Shown here one piece after another: positions 42,555 to 51,824 of a stretch of 56,381 nucleotides of DNA. The notes beneath the pieces are model-generated. The model searched no databases and was not told the DNA's origin. It worked only from the letters and a program-made list of their open reading frames with translations. Position numbers and translations under genes: made by a program. The DNA lies in contig CBFIJI010000003.1 in NCBI GenBank assembly GCA_965662885.1, forward strand, positions 1 through 56,381, in the 5' to 3' direction. The first letter of the stretch is position 1. The number at the start of each line of letters is the position of its first letter. Source of the DNA: CBFIJI01 sp965662885 (GTDB lineage Bacteria; Bacteroidota; Bacteroidia; Flavobacteriales; Flavobacteriaceae).

Positions 42555-43757
42555 TTAGACTAACAAGTCATCTACTGCTTCAATAAACATTTTCATATTT
42601 GCTGCAGTCCCCACAGAAACACGGCACCAATTTGTGTCCCAAAAACGCATGGCTTTTACTGTAATTTTACGTGCATAAATTGCTGTTAAAAAAGCATTGG
42701 GATCAACTGTTTTTGGTAATTCAAAAATAATAAAGTTCGCTTGAGAAGGCATTGGGTCAAAGCCTCTAGCTTTTAAAGCATTAACCGTAAAAACCCGATT
42801 GCTAACTAATTTTTCTTTACAGCTTTCCAAAAATTCAGTGTCTGTTAAACTCGCCATTGCTGCTTTTATGGTCGGGCCCGAAATTCCCATTCCCCCTCTA
42901 GTGATCTGGTTAATTTTAGATAGTTGTTTCTGACTGGCAAGCATATAACCCATTCGCAATCCTGCCATTCCATGAATTTTTGAGAAAGTACGTGTCACGA
43001 ATATATCACGTCCCTTTGCAACTAATGGCGCCATAGAACTTGATAAACCCTCGTCCGTAAGCTCAAGATAGGCCTCGTCTATAAAGACAGGAACCCGCTG
43101 CGATACACGATCACAGAAATCATATAATTTTTTTGTGTCGGTCTTTGTCGCTGTTGGATTGTTGGGGTTGGTGATATAAACCAATTTTGTTTCACTATCA
43201 ATAGCTGCTTCCATTGCATCTAAATCATGTTGAAAATCTGGGGTAAGTTTTACAGGTTTCCATTCACCACCACTTGCACGTACTACTTGAATCAAAGACA
43301 TATAAGATGGGTCTGCTGAAACTACATTACCTCCGTTTTGAAATAAGACTACAGCTGTTTTTTCAAGTAGATCAGAGGAGCCTGGACCCGTCATAATTTG
43401 ATTGGTAGCAACCCCCTCCTTTTCAGCAATCTTATCCGTAAATTCATTTAAGCTATCCCATGAATAAAAGTTGCCTGATTTTGCAACCTCATTAAACGCT
43501 GATAGCGCTTTTGGATTAGGTCCATAAGGGTTTTCATTCCAATGCAATCGGGCTTTAAGTGTTTTTAGATTTGGAAGTTGTGGCGGTGTGAATTCACTGA
43601 TAGAATCGGATTGGAAAATAAATTTTTCTTTCTTTTCACGAGCTTCCTCAATCGCTTTTGACCATAGTAATTCTGGACTCGCCATCATCCCTACACCAAG
43701 TACTCCTCCCATACGGAGTAACTTTCTTCTATTAAATTTATGTTGCTTTTTTTCCAT
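42555..43757 (-). CDS. Tat-exported HisC-like PLP aminotransferase (paralogue 2)
   Basis: From ATG 43757 the protein is 400 residues (an in-frame TTG six codons upstream at 43775 is less likely). It has a twin-arginine leader (NRRKLLRMGGVLGVGMM, Arg10-Arg11), NPNNPTAT, FIDEAYLEL, the PLP Lys in TFSKIHGMAGLRMGY and the C-terminal Arg (WCRVSVG), matching the paralogue at 10613-11725 in order and spacing. It is predicted to be exported as a holoenzyme. It is the first gene of an operon with an AEC carrier. Biosynthetic HisC is unlikely because of export. Confidence 0.87.
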   Translation of the reverse strand: MEKKQHKFNRRKLLRMGGVLGVGMMASPELLWSKAIEEAREKKEKFIFQSDSISEFTPPQLPNLKTLKARLHWNENPYGPNPKALSAFNEVAKSGNFYSWDSLNEFTDKIAEKEGVATNQIMTGPGSSDLLEKTAVVLFQNGGNVVSADPSYMSLIQVVRASGGEWKPVKLTPDFQHDLDAMEAAIDSETKLVYITNPNNPTATKTDTKKLYDFCDRVSQRVPVFIDEAYLELTDEGLSSSMAPLVAKGRDIFVTRTFSKIHGMAGLRMGYMLASQKQLSKINQITRGGMGISGPTIKAAMASLTDTEFLESCKEKLVSNRVFTVNALKARGFDPMPSQANFIIFELPKTVDPNAFLTAIYARKITVKAMRFWDTNWCRVSVGTAANMKMFIEAVDDLLV

Positions 43758-44218
43758 GATTATAGTTTTAATCAAATTTAACTTAGTTAAAAAAAAAAGT
43801 AAATGAGATATCTATAATACTATGGGTTATTTAATGTGTTTTTTATAAAAGTTGTTTCTAAAAATTATGGTGTTCTCAACAAAAACCTATTATTGATGAA
43901 ATTTTAAAAAATTAGCTCATGCTATTAAAAAAAATATTATTTATAATCTATTGATTTTCAGTACATTAATTTAAAATTTAATCGCATTATGAAATTAGCA
44001 ATCTTTTTTCCTGTAGTTACATACGTCATTACATAATAATCTATCACTTAAAGGGTGATCTGTTTATGTGAATCTTTTCCCTTAAAAAGAAATTAAACCC
44101 TCTATCTAGAACTTCGAAAAAAAGGAAAAACAAAGGTTTTTTTTTGGAGGTAACAGCAGTAGTCATTGATCCGAAAACCAACAACTACTCACCATTATTT
44201 TAGCAGAATTTATTCTAA
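43758..44218. other. 461-bp AT-rich intergenic region, no gene seen
   Basis: This spacer lies between the start of the minus-strand aminotransferase gene and the stop of the minus-strand M14 gene. It is very AT-rich with frequent stops in all frames. The only structure I see is a small hairpin at 44043-44059 (ATCAC / GTGAT, 7-nt loop). It probably holds the aminotransferase promoter and the end of the M14 transcript. Confidence 0.6.
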
Positions 44219-46735
44219 CTAATCATTAGGAATTTGAATTTTATCTCCCATAAAAATGGCATTGAGAAAAATACGGTTAGTTCCATACGTCGTTCCTCTA
44301 AAATTCGGATTGTCCGCAAATAAAACAACTCTCCCTTTTCCAATGGGACTCGTCACTACACTCGCCGCTTTTGGTAAGAACGTTTTACGAATATTATTAG
44401 AAACATATCCATCAACATGTGGGGCTTTCGTGTATTTAGAAAATGTTGCATAGCTGTTTTTACTCGGTGTTAACCAAACCAAATTGTTTTTATAAACAAC
44501 CACTTCCGAGTCTGAATAACCAAAACCAAGCGGATGGGTTAAATCAATCGAAGTATTTAAAAATACACCTCCTAAACGTTCTCTTCCACGATTTTCTGAA
44601 GCATCAACATAGGCTTTTCGTTTTACTGTAGCGGAGGAGTCTTTTTTCTTTTCTACCAAAACCTCCTTCACCAGTTTCTTTTTTATAAGCATTTCAGAAG
44701 CCGTTCCAATACTGATTAACGTATTGCCTTTAGCCACCCAAGATTTAATTTTTTCTAACGTTTTGTCATCAAAATTATACCGACCAGAAACCATGATCAA
44801 AACCGTGTACTTATCCAAAGATACATTTTGAAAATACCGATGTGATACTTTCGTTATGGGCATATGAACACGGGTATCTAGCAAATGCCACACCTCTCCT
44901 GCTTCATAGGAACGCACCCCTGTTCCAATGAGCATCATTGCTTTGGGAGGGGTAAGAGCTTGAACATTTCTACTCCCCAAATCGATACCACTTAAATTGA
45001 ATCCAGTATCTACAGCATCAATGGTAATTTCGTATTTTTCTTGTAGCTCCTTAAGGGCTTCAAAAACTTTTTGACTCCCTACTTTTTGGGGTTGAACAGT
45101 AATGACCAAAGAACCATAAGGATAGGACTTAGTACCATTATGTGTTTTGGCTTTAAAAGGCTTAAAGGCCGCAGCAACAACAATCTCTTTTTCTTGTAAA
45201 CTATGGATCAATGCAGGGACATTGTAATCCTCTGAATGTACTACATAAGCATATTCTGATTTACGAACTGGGAGCCAAGTTGCCAAATCCTTGATCGACG
45301 TAATCTTATTACCTACCAATTCTTTTGTTGCCGATTTGTATTTAATATTATAGAAGTTGGCAACTGACCATGCCGAAGCATCGTAATAAACACTGTCGTG
45401 ATACTTTTCATAGGTCTCGAAAAAAGTCTGAACCATTCGATATTGTGGTTGTCTTGTAGGAACAAAATAGCGGTTGTTTTTTCCCTTGTAAACATCCACT
45501 TTATGCTGTAAAAGCTTGTCTACAAATCCTTTGGTTAAGTTGTTGTCTTTTCCCTCAAATTCATAGGCTTTAATTTTATTTTTATTCGCTCGCGTAATCG
45601 CACTTTTAAAAAAGGCCTTTTGATAATTCCGTAAGGTTTCTTTATTTTCCGTCGCTGCCTTCACCGTTGCAAAAGTGGAAACCAATTGATTTCGAATGGT
45701 AAAAGGAAAAGTAATTTCCCCATAAGCTGTTTTTTGTTTATGTCCTCGTGAACTGGCTTGTTCAAACAACAATCCGAGGCCTCCTTGTAAATCAGGATAG
45801 GAAGACCCATAGCCAGGATAGGTTCCATCAAAAGCTTCTTTAGTAAAATAAAGCGATCCAATACTATCGAGTGCTTTGGAAAAATATCCTGCAAATAGAT
45901 TATTTAGCTTGACATAATTATCTTTTGGCATAATGGGATCTAATGATCCATTGTCTTTCATTGGCTCAAAAAAGTGAGTGCTCTGTGTTCCCATTTCATG
46001 AAAATCAGTAACAACATTAGGATACCATTGGTGATACCATTTTAGCTTTCCCTGACTTTCAGGGTTAATCGCCAGTAGCCAGTCTCGGTTTAAATCAAAC
46101 CAATAGTGATTGGTGCGTCCACCCGGCCAATATTCATTGTGTTCTGCATCATAAGGGTCGGCAACAAGGGGGGTTCCTTTGTACATATTCGCCCAATGGG
46201 TATGACGATCTCTCCCATCAGGGTTGATGGTTGGATCAACAAAAAATACCGCATTTTTAAGATATTTTGATATTTCTGGACTTTGCGAGGACGTCAAAAT
46301 ATACGCCGCAAGCAAAGCTGCTTCCGAACTGGAAGGCTCATTCCCATGAACATTATACGCTAGATTGACAATAATAGGCAAGTCTGCGTCATACTGAGGA
46401 TTTTTATCTGGGTCGGTAAATGCTAAATGCTGTGCCTTTATAGCCTCCAATTGTTCCAAATTTTCTGGAGTACTAATTAATAACAACGGTAGTTTTCGTC
46501 CTTCATGAGATTTCCCATAATAGATAATCTCAGCACGGTCAGAAGTAGCGGCTAAGGTCTCAAAATAATGAACAATCTGATCATGGCGGGTATGTTGACT
46601 TCCAATACCATAGCCTAAAAAGGATTCTGGCGAGGGATTTTCTGTCTCAAAAGGGCTATAACGTTCTAAGAAATAATCTTGTCCAATTATTAAATTACTA
46701 ATTAAAAGGACGGCGGAGAGGTATATGTTTTTCAA
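44219..46735 (-). CDS. Exported M14-family zinc carboxypeptidase
   Basis: From TTG 46735 the protein is 838 residues with a signal peptide (KNIYLSAVLLISNLIIG-QD). A frame running back to GTG 46786 exists, but an exact -7 box lies inside that extension and the signal peptide fits the later start. M14 metal and substrate motifs are NVHGNEPSSSEA (His and Glu), PTINPDGRDR, HYWFDLNRDW and DFHEMG, with the catalytic Glu in LLFEQASSRGH. The large C-terminal region (about 420-838) includes a glutamine-amidotransferase-like segment. It should trim C-termini of peptides outside the cytoplasm. Confidence 0.88.
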   Translation of the reverse strand: MKNIYLSAVLLISNLIIGQDYFLERYSPFETENPSPESFLGYGIGSQHTRHDQIVHYFETLAATSDRAEIIYYGKSHEGRKLPLLLISTPENLEQLEAIKAQHLAFTDPDKNPQYDADLPIIVNLAYNVHGNEPSSSEAALLAAYILTSSQSPEISKYLKNAVFFVDPTINPDGRDRHTHWANMYKGTPLVADPYDAEHNEYWPGGRTNHYWFDLNRDWLLAINPESQGKLKWYHQWYPNVVTDFHEMGTQSTHFFEPMKDNGSLDPIMPKDNYVKLNNLFAGYFSKALDSIGSLYFTKEAFDGTYPGYGSSYPDLQGGLGLLFEQASSRGHKQKTAYGEITFPFTIRNQLVSTFATVKAATENKETLRNYQKAFFKSAITRANKNKIKAYEFEGKDNNLTKGFVDKLLQHKVDVYKGKNNRYFVPTRQPQYRMVQTFFETYEKYHDSVYYDASAWSVANFYNIKYKSATKELVGNKITSIKDLATWLPVRKSEYAYVVHSEDYNVPALIHSLQEKEIVVAAAFKPFKAKTHNGTKSYPYGSLVITVQPQKVGSQKVFEALKELQEKYEITIDAVDTGFNLSGIDLGSRNVQALTPPKAMMLIGTGVRSYEAGEVWHLLDTRVHMPITKVSHRYFQNVSLDKYTVLIMVSGRYNFDDKTLEKIKSWVAKGNTLISIGTASEMLIKKKLVKEVLVEKKKDSSATVKRKAYVDASENRGRERLGGVFLNTSIDLTHPLGFGYSDSEVVVYKNNLVWLTPSKNSYATFSKYTKAPHVDGYVSNNIRKTFLPKAASVVTSPIGKGRVVLFADNPNFRGTTYGTNRIFLNAIFMGDKIQIPND

Positions 46736-46756
46736 AATAAAAGAGCTTATGTCTTT

Positions 46757-46764
46757 CAAATATA
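46757..46764 (-). promoter_or_regulatory. Bacteroidota -7 box for the M14 gene
   Basis: On the minus strand this reads TATATTTG, an exact TAnnTTTG match, ending 21 nt before the TTG start at 46735. It supports the short form of the M14 protein, because it lies inside the longer possible reading frame. Confidence 0.5.
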
Positions 46765-46888
46765 TCAAACCTATACGAATTCGCACAGCAGTATAGCCAA
46801 TTCAATTGTTTTTAGAACTTAAAAATGTTCCCTTTTAAATCAAAGAGCCTAATTAAAGTACTATTCTTAAAAAATAATACCAATCACT

Positions 46889-47014
46889 ATGTACTTTTTA
46901 AAGCTTGTCCCCAAAAGAAAAGACGCATATATAACCGGTGCTGTTCATTTACCTCGTATGAAAAATAAACTGGACTTTGAAAACTATTTGTTTGAAACTG
47001 TTTTAAAAAATTAG
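46889..47014 (+). CDS. Possible 41-residue basic protein
   Basis: An ATG-started frame of 41 codons (begins MYFLKLVPKRKDAYITGAVH, ends ENYLFETVLKN) occupies the gap between the M14 start and the SOUL gene. It is basic in the first half and acidic/aromatic in the second, soluble, with no membrane helix. Its stop overlaps the convergent SOUL stop by 4 nt. The protein-like composition and snug fit suggest a real small gene; I do not recognise it. Confidence 0.45.
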   Translation: MYFLKLVPKRKDAYITGAVHLPRMKNKLDFENYLFETVLKN

Positions 47015-47571
47015 AGCGACTCTGGGTCAATTGGAATGATTATTTCATTCCGTCGCTTATAAAATTTATAGGGTGAATTATAAACCAAAACGCTTGGATT
47101 CCCCGTCACCTTAATCTTTTTGTTCTTGAGAACTTCCATTAATTTTTCTGTTGCTTGTTGTTCCTTATTAAAATTGGTATAGCCCGAATAAGAAAAGGCT
47201 GCAAAATGTCCGGCAGCAGCTTCATAGACTTCAATGGCTTGACCTGAAGGTTGTGGAGTGTTGTTTGGTGTAAATTTTTTAGGCAATACAAAAGCCATAC
47301 TCGAACTACGCTCTTGGGTTTCTATATGAACGGGGGTAGTCATGGCAATTTTTTCCTGTGAAGCATTTCCCCCTGAGATATAATTAAAAAGGTAACGGAA
47401 GCCCCCACCTCCATTGCCATTGGAAGTAAATTTAGCCATCATCACAGGCGGATAAAAGCGGATTTCTGCTCCATCCAATTCTTGTAGGACTTGGTATTCC
47501 TGTGTTTCTGTTTGTGACATAAGTGAGGTTGAAAATAAAAGAACTAAAAGCGTATAAATATAATTTTTCAT
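47011..47571 (-). CDS. Exported SOUL heme-binding family protein
   Basis: The 186-residue protein has a signal peptide (1-19, SLMS-QT). The SOUL/HEBP layout follows: YQVLQELDGAEIRFYPPVMMAK (about 25-46), GGGFRYLFNYISGGN (about 54-68), IAMTTPVH (about 74-81), SMAFVLP and a C-terminal NSPYKFYKRRNEIIIPI. Animal members bind heme; the exported bacterial ones are uncharacterised. It is divergent from the gamma-glutamyltransferase gene with 147 bp between. Confidence 0.88.
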   Translation of the reverse strand: MKNYIYTLLVLLFSTSLMSQTETQEYQVLQELDGAEIRFYPPVMMAKFTSNGNGGGGFRYLFNYISGGNASQEKIAMTTPVHIETQERSSSMAFVLPKKFTPNNTPQPSGQAIEVYEAAAGHFAAFSYSGYTNFNKEQQATEKLMEVLKNKKIKVTGNPSVLVYNSPYKFYKRRNEIIIPIDPESL

Positions 47572-47718
47572 TTTTATTTAAAAATAATAAATCAAAGAAG
47601 AATAGTTCTTAAAAGGATAACAATCTTTAGGTTGTTGGAGTTTATCTCAACATAATGGACGATCTATAACTGTCCTTAAAGCAGTTTCCTTATATTTAGG
47701 ACGCTATAAAAAAATCTC

Positions 47719-49407
47719 ATGAGAAAAAGTCTTCCCTTCGTTTTAATGATGCTGCTTCCCCTGTTATCAGCAGCTCAGGATCGTATTTTAAAAGCCAACT
47801 TTGCCACTCGTTCTGAAGTAGTTGCACAACATGGAATGGTCGCCACTAGCCATCCACTAGCCACACAAGTTGGATTAGATATCTTAAAAAAAGGGGGGAA
47901 CGCCATCGATGCAGCCATTGCAGCTAACGCAACATTGGGACTTATGGAGCCTACCGGGAATGGTATTGGTGGAGACCTCTTCGCTATTGTATGGAGTGCC
48001 AAAGACCAAAAATTATATGGGCTAAACGCAAGTGGGCGTTCCCCAAAAAACTTAAGCCTCGAGTACTTTCAAAAAAATAAAATGTCCAAAATTCCAGCCT
48101 ATGGCCCGCTGCCTGTGAGTGTCCCTGGATGTGTGGATGGTTGGTTTGAGCTTCATAATAAATTTGGATCTATGGAAATGGAAACCATTTTACAACCGGC
48201 CATTAATTATGCCAATAACGGTTTCCCCGTTACTGAAGTGATCGGCTATTATCTAGAAGTAGCCACCAAAAAATTTAAGACCTATCCCAATTTCAAAGAA
48301 ACATATATGAATGGGGAGGAAGCCTTACATAAAGGAACCGTTTTTAAAAACCCTTTTTTGGCCAATACGCTAACAAAAATTGCCCAAGGGGGAAGAGATG
48401 CCTTTTACAAAGGCCCCATTGCAAAAACAATCGCCGATTTTATTCAAGGTCAAGGCGGCTTTTTATCGGTTGATGACCTAAAGAACCATCGTTCGGAATG
48501 GGTAACACCTGTGTCCACCAAATATCGGGGCTATGATGTCTGGGAATTACCCCCAAATGGACAAGGAATCGCAGCCCTTCAAATTCTCAACATTATGGAA
48601 GGTTATGATGTGGCATCCATGGGGTTTGGTTCACCTGAATATATTCATCACTTTGTAGAAGCCAAAAAAATTGCCTTTGAAGACCGAGCAAAATATTATG
48701 CAGATATGGACTTCAATAAGATCCCAGTGGATTATCTAATCTCAAAAAAATATGCGAATAAAAGACGGGCTGAAATTCAACCCAAAAAAGCTGCAAAAAA
48801 AGTGGACGCTGCAGTATTGGAAGATGGAGATACTATCTATATGACCGTTGCCGATAGTGAGGGCAATATGGTTTCCCTTATCCAGAGTAATTATCGTGGA
48901 ATGGGATCGGGTATGGTTCCTCCAAAATTAGGCTTTATGTTACAAGATCGTGGGGAGTTATTTTCCTTAACCGAAGGGCATTTTAATGTTTATGCCCCAG
49001 AAAAACGTCCATTCCACACCATCATCCCCGCATTTATTACTAAAGACGGAAAGCCATGGATCAGCTTTGGATTGATGGGGGGAGGAATGCAACCACAAGG
49101 ACATGCGCAAATTGTGATGAACCTCATCGATTTTAAAATGAACCTCCAAGAAGCAGGCGACGCTCCAAGGATTCGCCATTCTGGCTCCTCACAACCCACT
49201 GATGAAATCATGACCAATGGAGGTAAAATCTTGTTGGAATCCGGTATTGACTATCACACCATAAGAACCCTAATGCATTACGGACATAAGGTAAGCTTTG
49301 ATATTGGGTCCTATGGAGGCTATCAAGCCATAATGTATGATGCCGTAAATGCTATTTATTATGGAGCTTCTGAGTCAAGAAAAGACGGACAGGCTGCTGG
49401 CTATTAA
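47719..49407 (+). CDS. Exported gamma-glutamyltransferase family protein
   Basis: This 562-residue Ntn-hydrolase precursor has a signal peptide (1-19, LSAA-QD). The large-subunit region contains GMVATSHPLATQ (39-50), GGNAIDAAIAANATLGL (59-75), GNGIGGD (80-86), and the autoprocessing site precedes Thr372 (GDTIYMTVADSEGN). The small subunit has GSGMVPPKLGFMLQDRG, RPFHTIIPAF and GLMGGGMQPQGH. Family members cleave gamma-glutamyl bonds of glutathione or other amides (YwrD-like). A TATATTTA near -7 box precedes it. The amidohydrolase gene follows in 37 nt. Confidence 0.93.
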   Translation: MRKSLPFVLMMLLPLLSAAQDRILKANFATRSEVVAQHGMVATSHPLATQVGLDILKKGGNAIDAAIAANATLGLMEPTGNGIGGDLFAIVWSAKDQKLYGLNASGRSPKNLSLEYFQKNKMSKIPAYGPLPVSVPGCVDGWFELHNKFGSMEMETILQPAINYANNGFPVTEVIGYYLEVATKKFKTYPNFKETYMNGEEALHKGTVFKNPFLANTLTKIAQGGRDAFYKGPIAKTIADFIQGQGGFLSVDDLKNHRSEWVTPVSTKYRGYDVWELPPNGQGIAALQILNIMEGYDVASMGFGSPEYIHHFVEAKKIAFEDRAKYYADMDFNKIPVDYLISKKYANKRRAEIQPKKAAKKVDAAVLEDGDTIYMTVADSEGNMVSLIQSNYRGMGSGMVPPKLGFMLQDRGELFSLTEGHFNVYAPEKRPFHTIIPAFITKDGKPWISFGLMGGGMQPQGHAQIVMNLIDFKMNLQEAGDAPRIRHSGSSQPTDEIMTNGGKILLESGIDYHTIRTLMHYGHKVSFDIGSYGGYQAIMYDAVNAIYYGASESRKDGQAAGY

Positions 49408-49444
49408 TAGCATTTCACACTATTATTTAACGAAAACAATCGCA

Positions 49445-50881
49445 ATGAAAAAAATTCTCTTCGTGTTACTGATCATCTCCTTCGGCTGTGCGCCAAAAAG
49501 TGGAATGTTTAATGACGCCCTTTGTATTGAAAACATCAGTACAATTGATGCTGAAAATGGTTTACAAGAGCAGATGACTGTTGTGATTCAAGAGAATAAA
49601 ATCATTCGTATTGCAAAAACTCATGAGTTACCGCTTTCCGATAAAAATACCATCATCGATGGAACAGGAAAATATTTGATCCCTGGGCTGTGGGATGCGC
49701 ACGTCCATTTTGCCTTTATTGAAGAGATGGCTCCTTCAATGTTTGATCTCTTTTTAGGTTATGGAGTCACTAGTGTTAGAGATACTGGAGGGCGTATTGA
49801 ATTTGTAAAAGATTGGAAAGACAAAGCCGAAAGCGATCCAAAAAATGCGCCAAGAGTAATGATTGCTGGACCACTTATTGATGGGACACCCAATGTTTAT
49901 GATGGAAGTTCCCCCACCTTTCCCCCACTTTCTGTTCACGTTGCTGATATCGCTGAAACAGAGGCTATGGTGGAACAACTGGATAGTATTGGAGTAGATT
50001 TACTCAAAGCCTACGAAATGCTAACCCCTGAAAAGTTCAAGACCATTACCAAAATGGCGCGTGAAAAAGGACTAAAAGTTACTGGGCACGTTCCCTTAAG
50101 TATGGACGTAATCAGTGCTTCCAACGCTGGACTTAACAGTATTGAGCATTTTCGTAATCTGGAAATGTCCGTTGTTTCAAATTGGGAAGAACTGTTGGCG
50201 GTACGCCGCGAACTATTAAAAAATAAAGATCAAAAAACCGGTGGAGCATTACGTTCTAGCCTCCACAACTTACAACGTTATGACGCTATTCAACGAACAG
50301 ACTCTTTGGTCTTAGAAAACGTTTTGAATGTTTTAAAAGAAAACGATACTTGGCAAATTCCCACCTTAGCACTTTACCGTTTGTTTGCCTACCGTGGATT
50401 TGAAAAGCCTGAATATCGAAAAAACTTTAACAGCTTAGCTGTTGAAATTCAAGAACAATGGGAAACTGCCATTATAGCCATGGAAGGAACACCGATGAAT
50501 CCCAATAGCCAAAATTTCTCCAATTGGGCTATGGGTATTATGGGTGAAATGCTAAAAAAAGAAATCCGTTTTATGGCCGGTACTGATGCACCCATTGGGT
50601 TTCAAGTTCCTGGTATAAGTCTTCATCAAGAATTGGCCCTATTTGTTCAAGCAGGAATGACTCCTCTACAAGCCTTGGAATCGGCTACCCTACTTCCAGC
50701 AATTTACTTTAATATGCAAGATCGATTGGGCTTGATCCAAGAAAACATGATTGCTGATTTATTAATTCTCGATGCCAATCCTTTAGAGGACATTGAAAAT
50801 ACCAAGAAAATCAATGCTGTAATTAAGGACGGTCATTGGATGGATCGAAACCATTTAGATGACCTATTAAAGAGAAAATAA
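49445..50881 (+). CDS. Amidohydrolase-family lipoprotein (imidazolonepropionase-like)
   Basis: From ATG 49445 the protein is 478 residues with a lipobox at Cys15 (LIISFGC). A longer frame reaches back into the upstream gene but lacks the leader logic. The amidohydrolase metal residues are in WDAHVHF, VTGHVPLS, SIEHFRN and MAGTDAPIGFQVPG, followed by LESATLLPAIYF and ADLLILDANPLEDI. Close relatives include Xaa-Pro/Xaa-Arg dipeptidases and imidazolonepropionase. Membrane anchoring and the upstream exported gamma-glutamyltransferase suggest peptide or amide breakdown in the periplasm. Confidence 0.9.
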   Translation: MKKILFVLLIISFGCAPKSGMFNDALCIENISTIDAENGLQEQMTVVIQENKIIRIAKTHELPLSDKNTIIDGTGKYLIPGLWDAHVHFAFIEEMAPSMFDLFLGYGVTSVRDTGGRIEFVKDWKDKAESDPKNAPRVMIAGPLIDGTPNVYDGSSPTFPPLSVHVADIAETEAMVEQLDSIGVDLLKAYEMLTPEKFKTITKMAREKGLKVTGHVPLSMDVISASNAGLNSIEHFRNLEMSVVSNWEELLAVRRELLKNKDQKTGGALRSSLHNLQRYDAIQRTDSLVLENVLNVLKENDTWQIPTLALYRLFAYRGFEKPEYRKNFNSLAVEIQEQWETAIIAMEGTPMNPNSQNFSNWAMGIMGEMLKKEIRFMAGTDAPIGFQVPGISLHQELALFVQAGMTPLQALESATLLPAIYFNMQDRLGLIQENMIADLLILDANPLEDIENTKKINAVIKDGHWMDRNHLDDLLKRK

Positions 50882-50924
50882 GATTACAAAAAACTTTTTT
50901 AAGGAGGGAACTGCTAAACAAAAA

Positions 50925-51710
50925 TTAAAGGTAAAATTCCCCTTTAGAATAGGTAACGGCATTACCAGCAATAAGGACACGATCTTTGTTGTTTTTACAA
51001 TAAAGTGTCCCTCCTCTTTCGGAAAGTTGGCGAGCCAAAAGGTTTGTTTTACCCAATACTTTTGACCAATAGGGAATCAAAGAACAATGTGTTGAGCCTG
51101 TTACAGGATCTTCTAAAAAGGTTGACTGTGGGGTAAAAACACGGGAAACAAAATCACAATCAGACCCTTTCGAGGTGACCACTACACAGCCTGTATCCAA
51201 GTTGATTTGATTAAAAAAAGAAAGGTCAATTTCAATGTTCTTTATATTCGTTTCATTATCATAAACAAGAATATAATCACGTGCTTTAAGAACGGATTGA
51301 GGCTTGAAATTAAACGCATGATACAGCTGCTCTGGCAAGTTGGAAGGCGAGGGAATACGCGAAGGGAAATTTAAAACATAACGCCCGTTTTCAAAAAGAA
51401 CTTCTAATTGACCACTAAGGGTTTCAAAAACCACTTTCTCTTCTTGATAGTCTAAAATTTCTTTTATACAATGTGCTGTTGCCAAAGTTGCATGACCACA
51501 CAAGTCCATCTCAATGTCAGGAGTAAACCAACGTAAATGAAAGCCTGTTTCAGTTGGCACAAAATAGGCTGTTTCTGCTACGGCATTTTCTTTAGCAATT
51601 TTTAATAATAACGAATCATCTAGCCATTCTTTTAGAGGAACCACGCAGGCTGGGTTACCTCCAAAAACGGTTTCTGTAAAGGCGTCAATTTGATAAAGCT
51701 CCAATTTCAT
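50925..51710 (-). CDS. PhzF-family isomerase/epimerase
   Basis: From ATG 51710 the protein is 261 residues (MKLELYQIDAFTETVFGGNPACVVPL). A longer in-frame extension to 51779 lacks an ATG and precedes the conserved start. PhzF features are FGGNPACVV (about 16-24), NAVAETAYFV with the catalytic Glu (about 42-51), MDLCGHATLA (about 67-76), and DPVTGSTHCSL (about 200-210). PhzF-type proteins isomerise phenazine precursors or other amino-acid-like compounds; no phenazine genes are here, so the role is unknown. Confidence 0.93.
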   Translation of the reverse strand: MKLELYQIDAFTETVFGGNPACVVPLKEWLDDSLLLKIAKENAVAETAYFVPTETGFHLRWFTPDIEMDLCGHATLATAHCIKEILDYQEEKVVFETLSGQLEVLFENGRYVLNFPSRIPSPSNLPEQLYHAFNFKPQSVLKARDYILVYDNETNIKNIEIDLSFFNQINLDTGCVVVTSKGSDCDFVSRVFTPQSTFLEDPVTGSTHCSLIPYWSKVLGKTNLLARQLSERGGTLYCKNNKDRVLIAGNAVTYSKGEFYL

Positions 51711-51824
51711 TGATATCTGATTTAAAGGCAATAAGTTACTGTTTATTCCCAACTTTTTTGATGAAAAAGAAAAACGCAAAATTTGTATCTTTAAATCAAT
51801 TCACAAAGATTAAAATTATCAAAC

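Noticed and set aside
50925..51779. Longer PhzF start at 51779
   Set aside because: The extension precedes the conserved MKLELYQIDAF start and uses a non-ATG codon.
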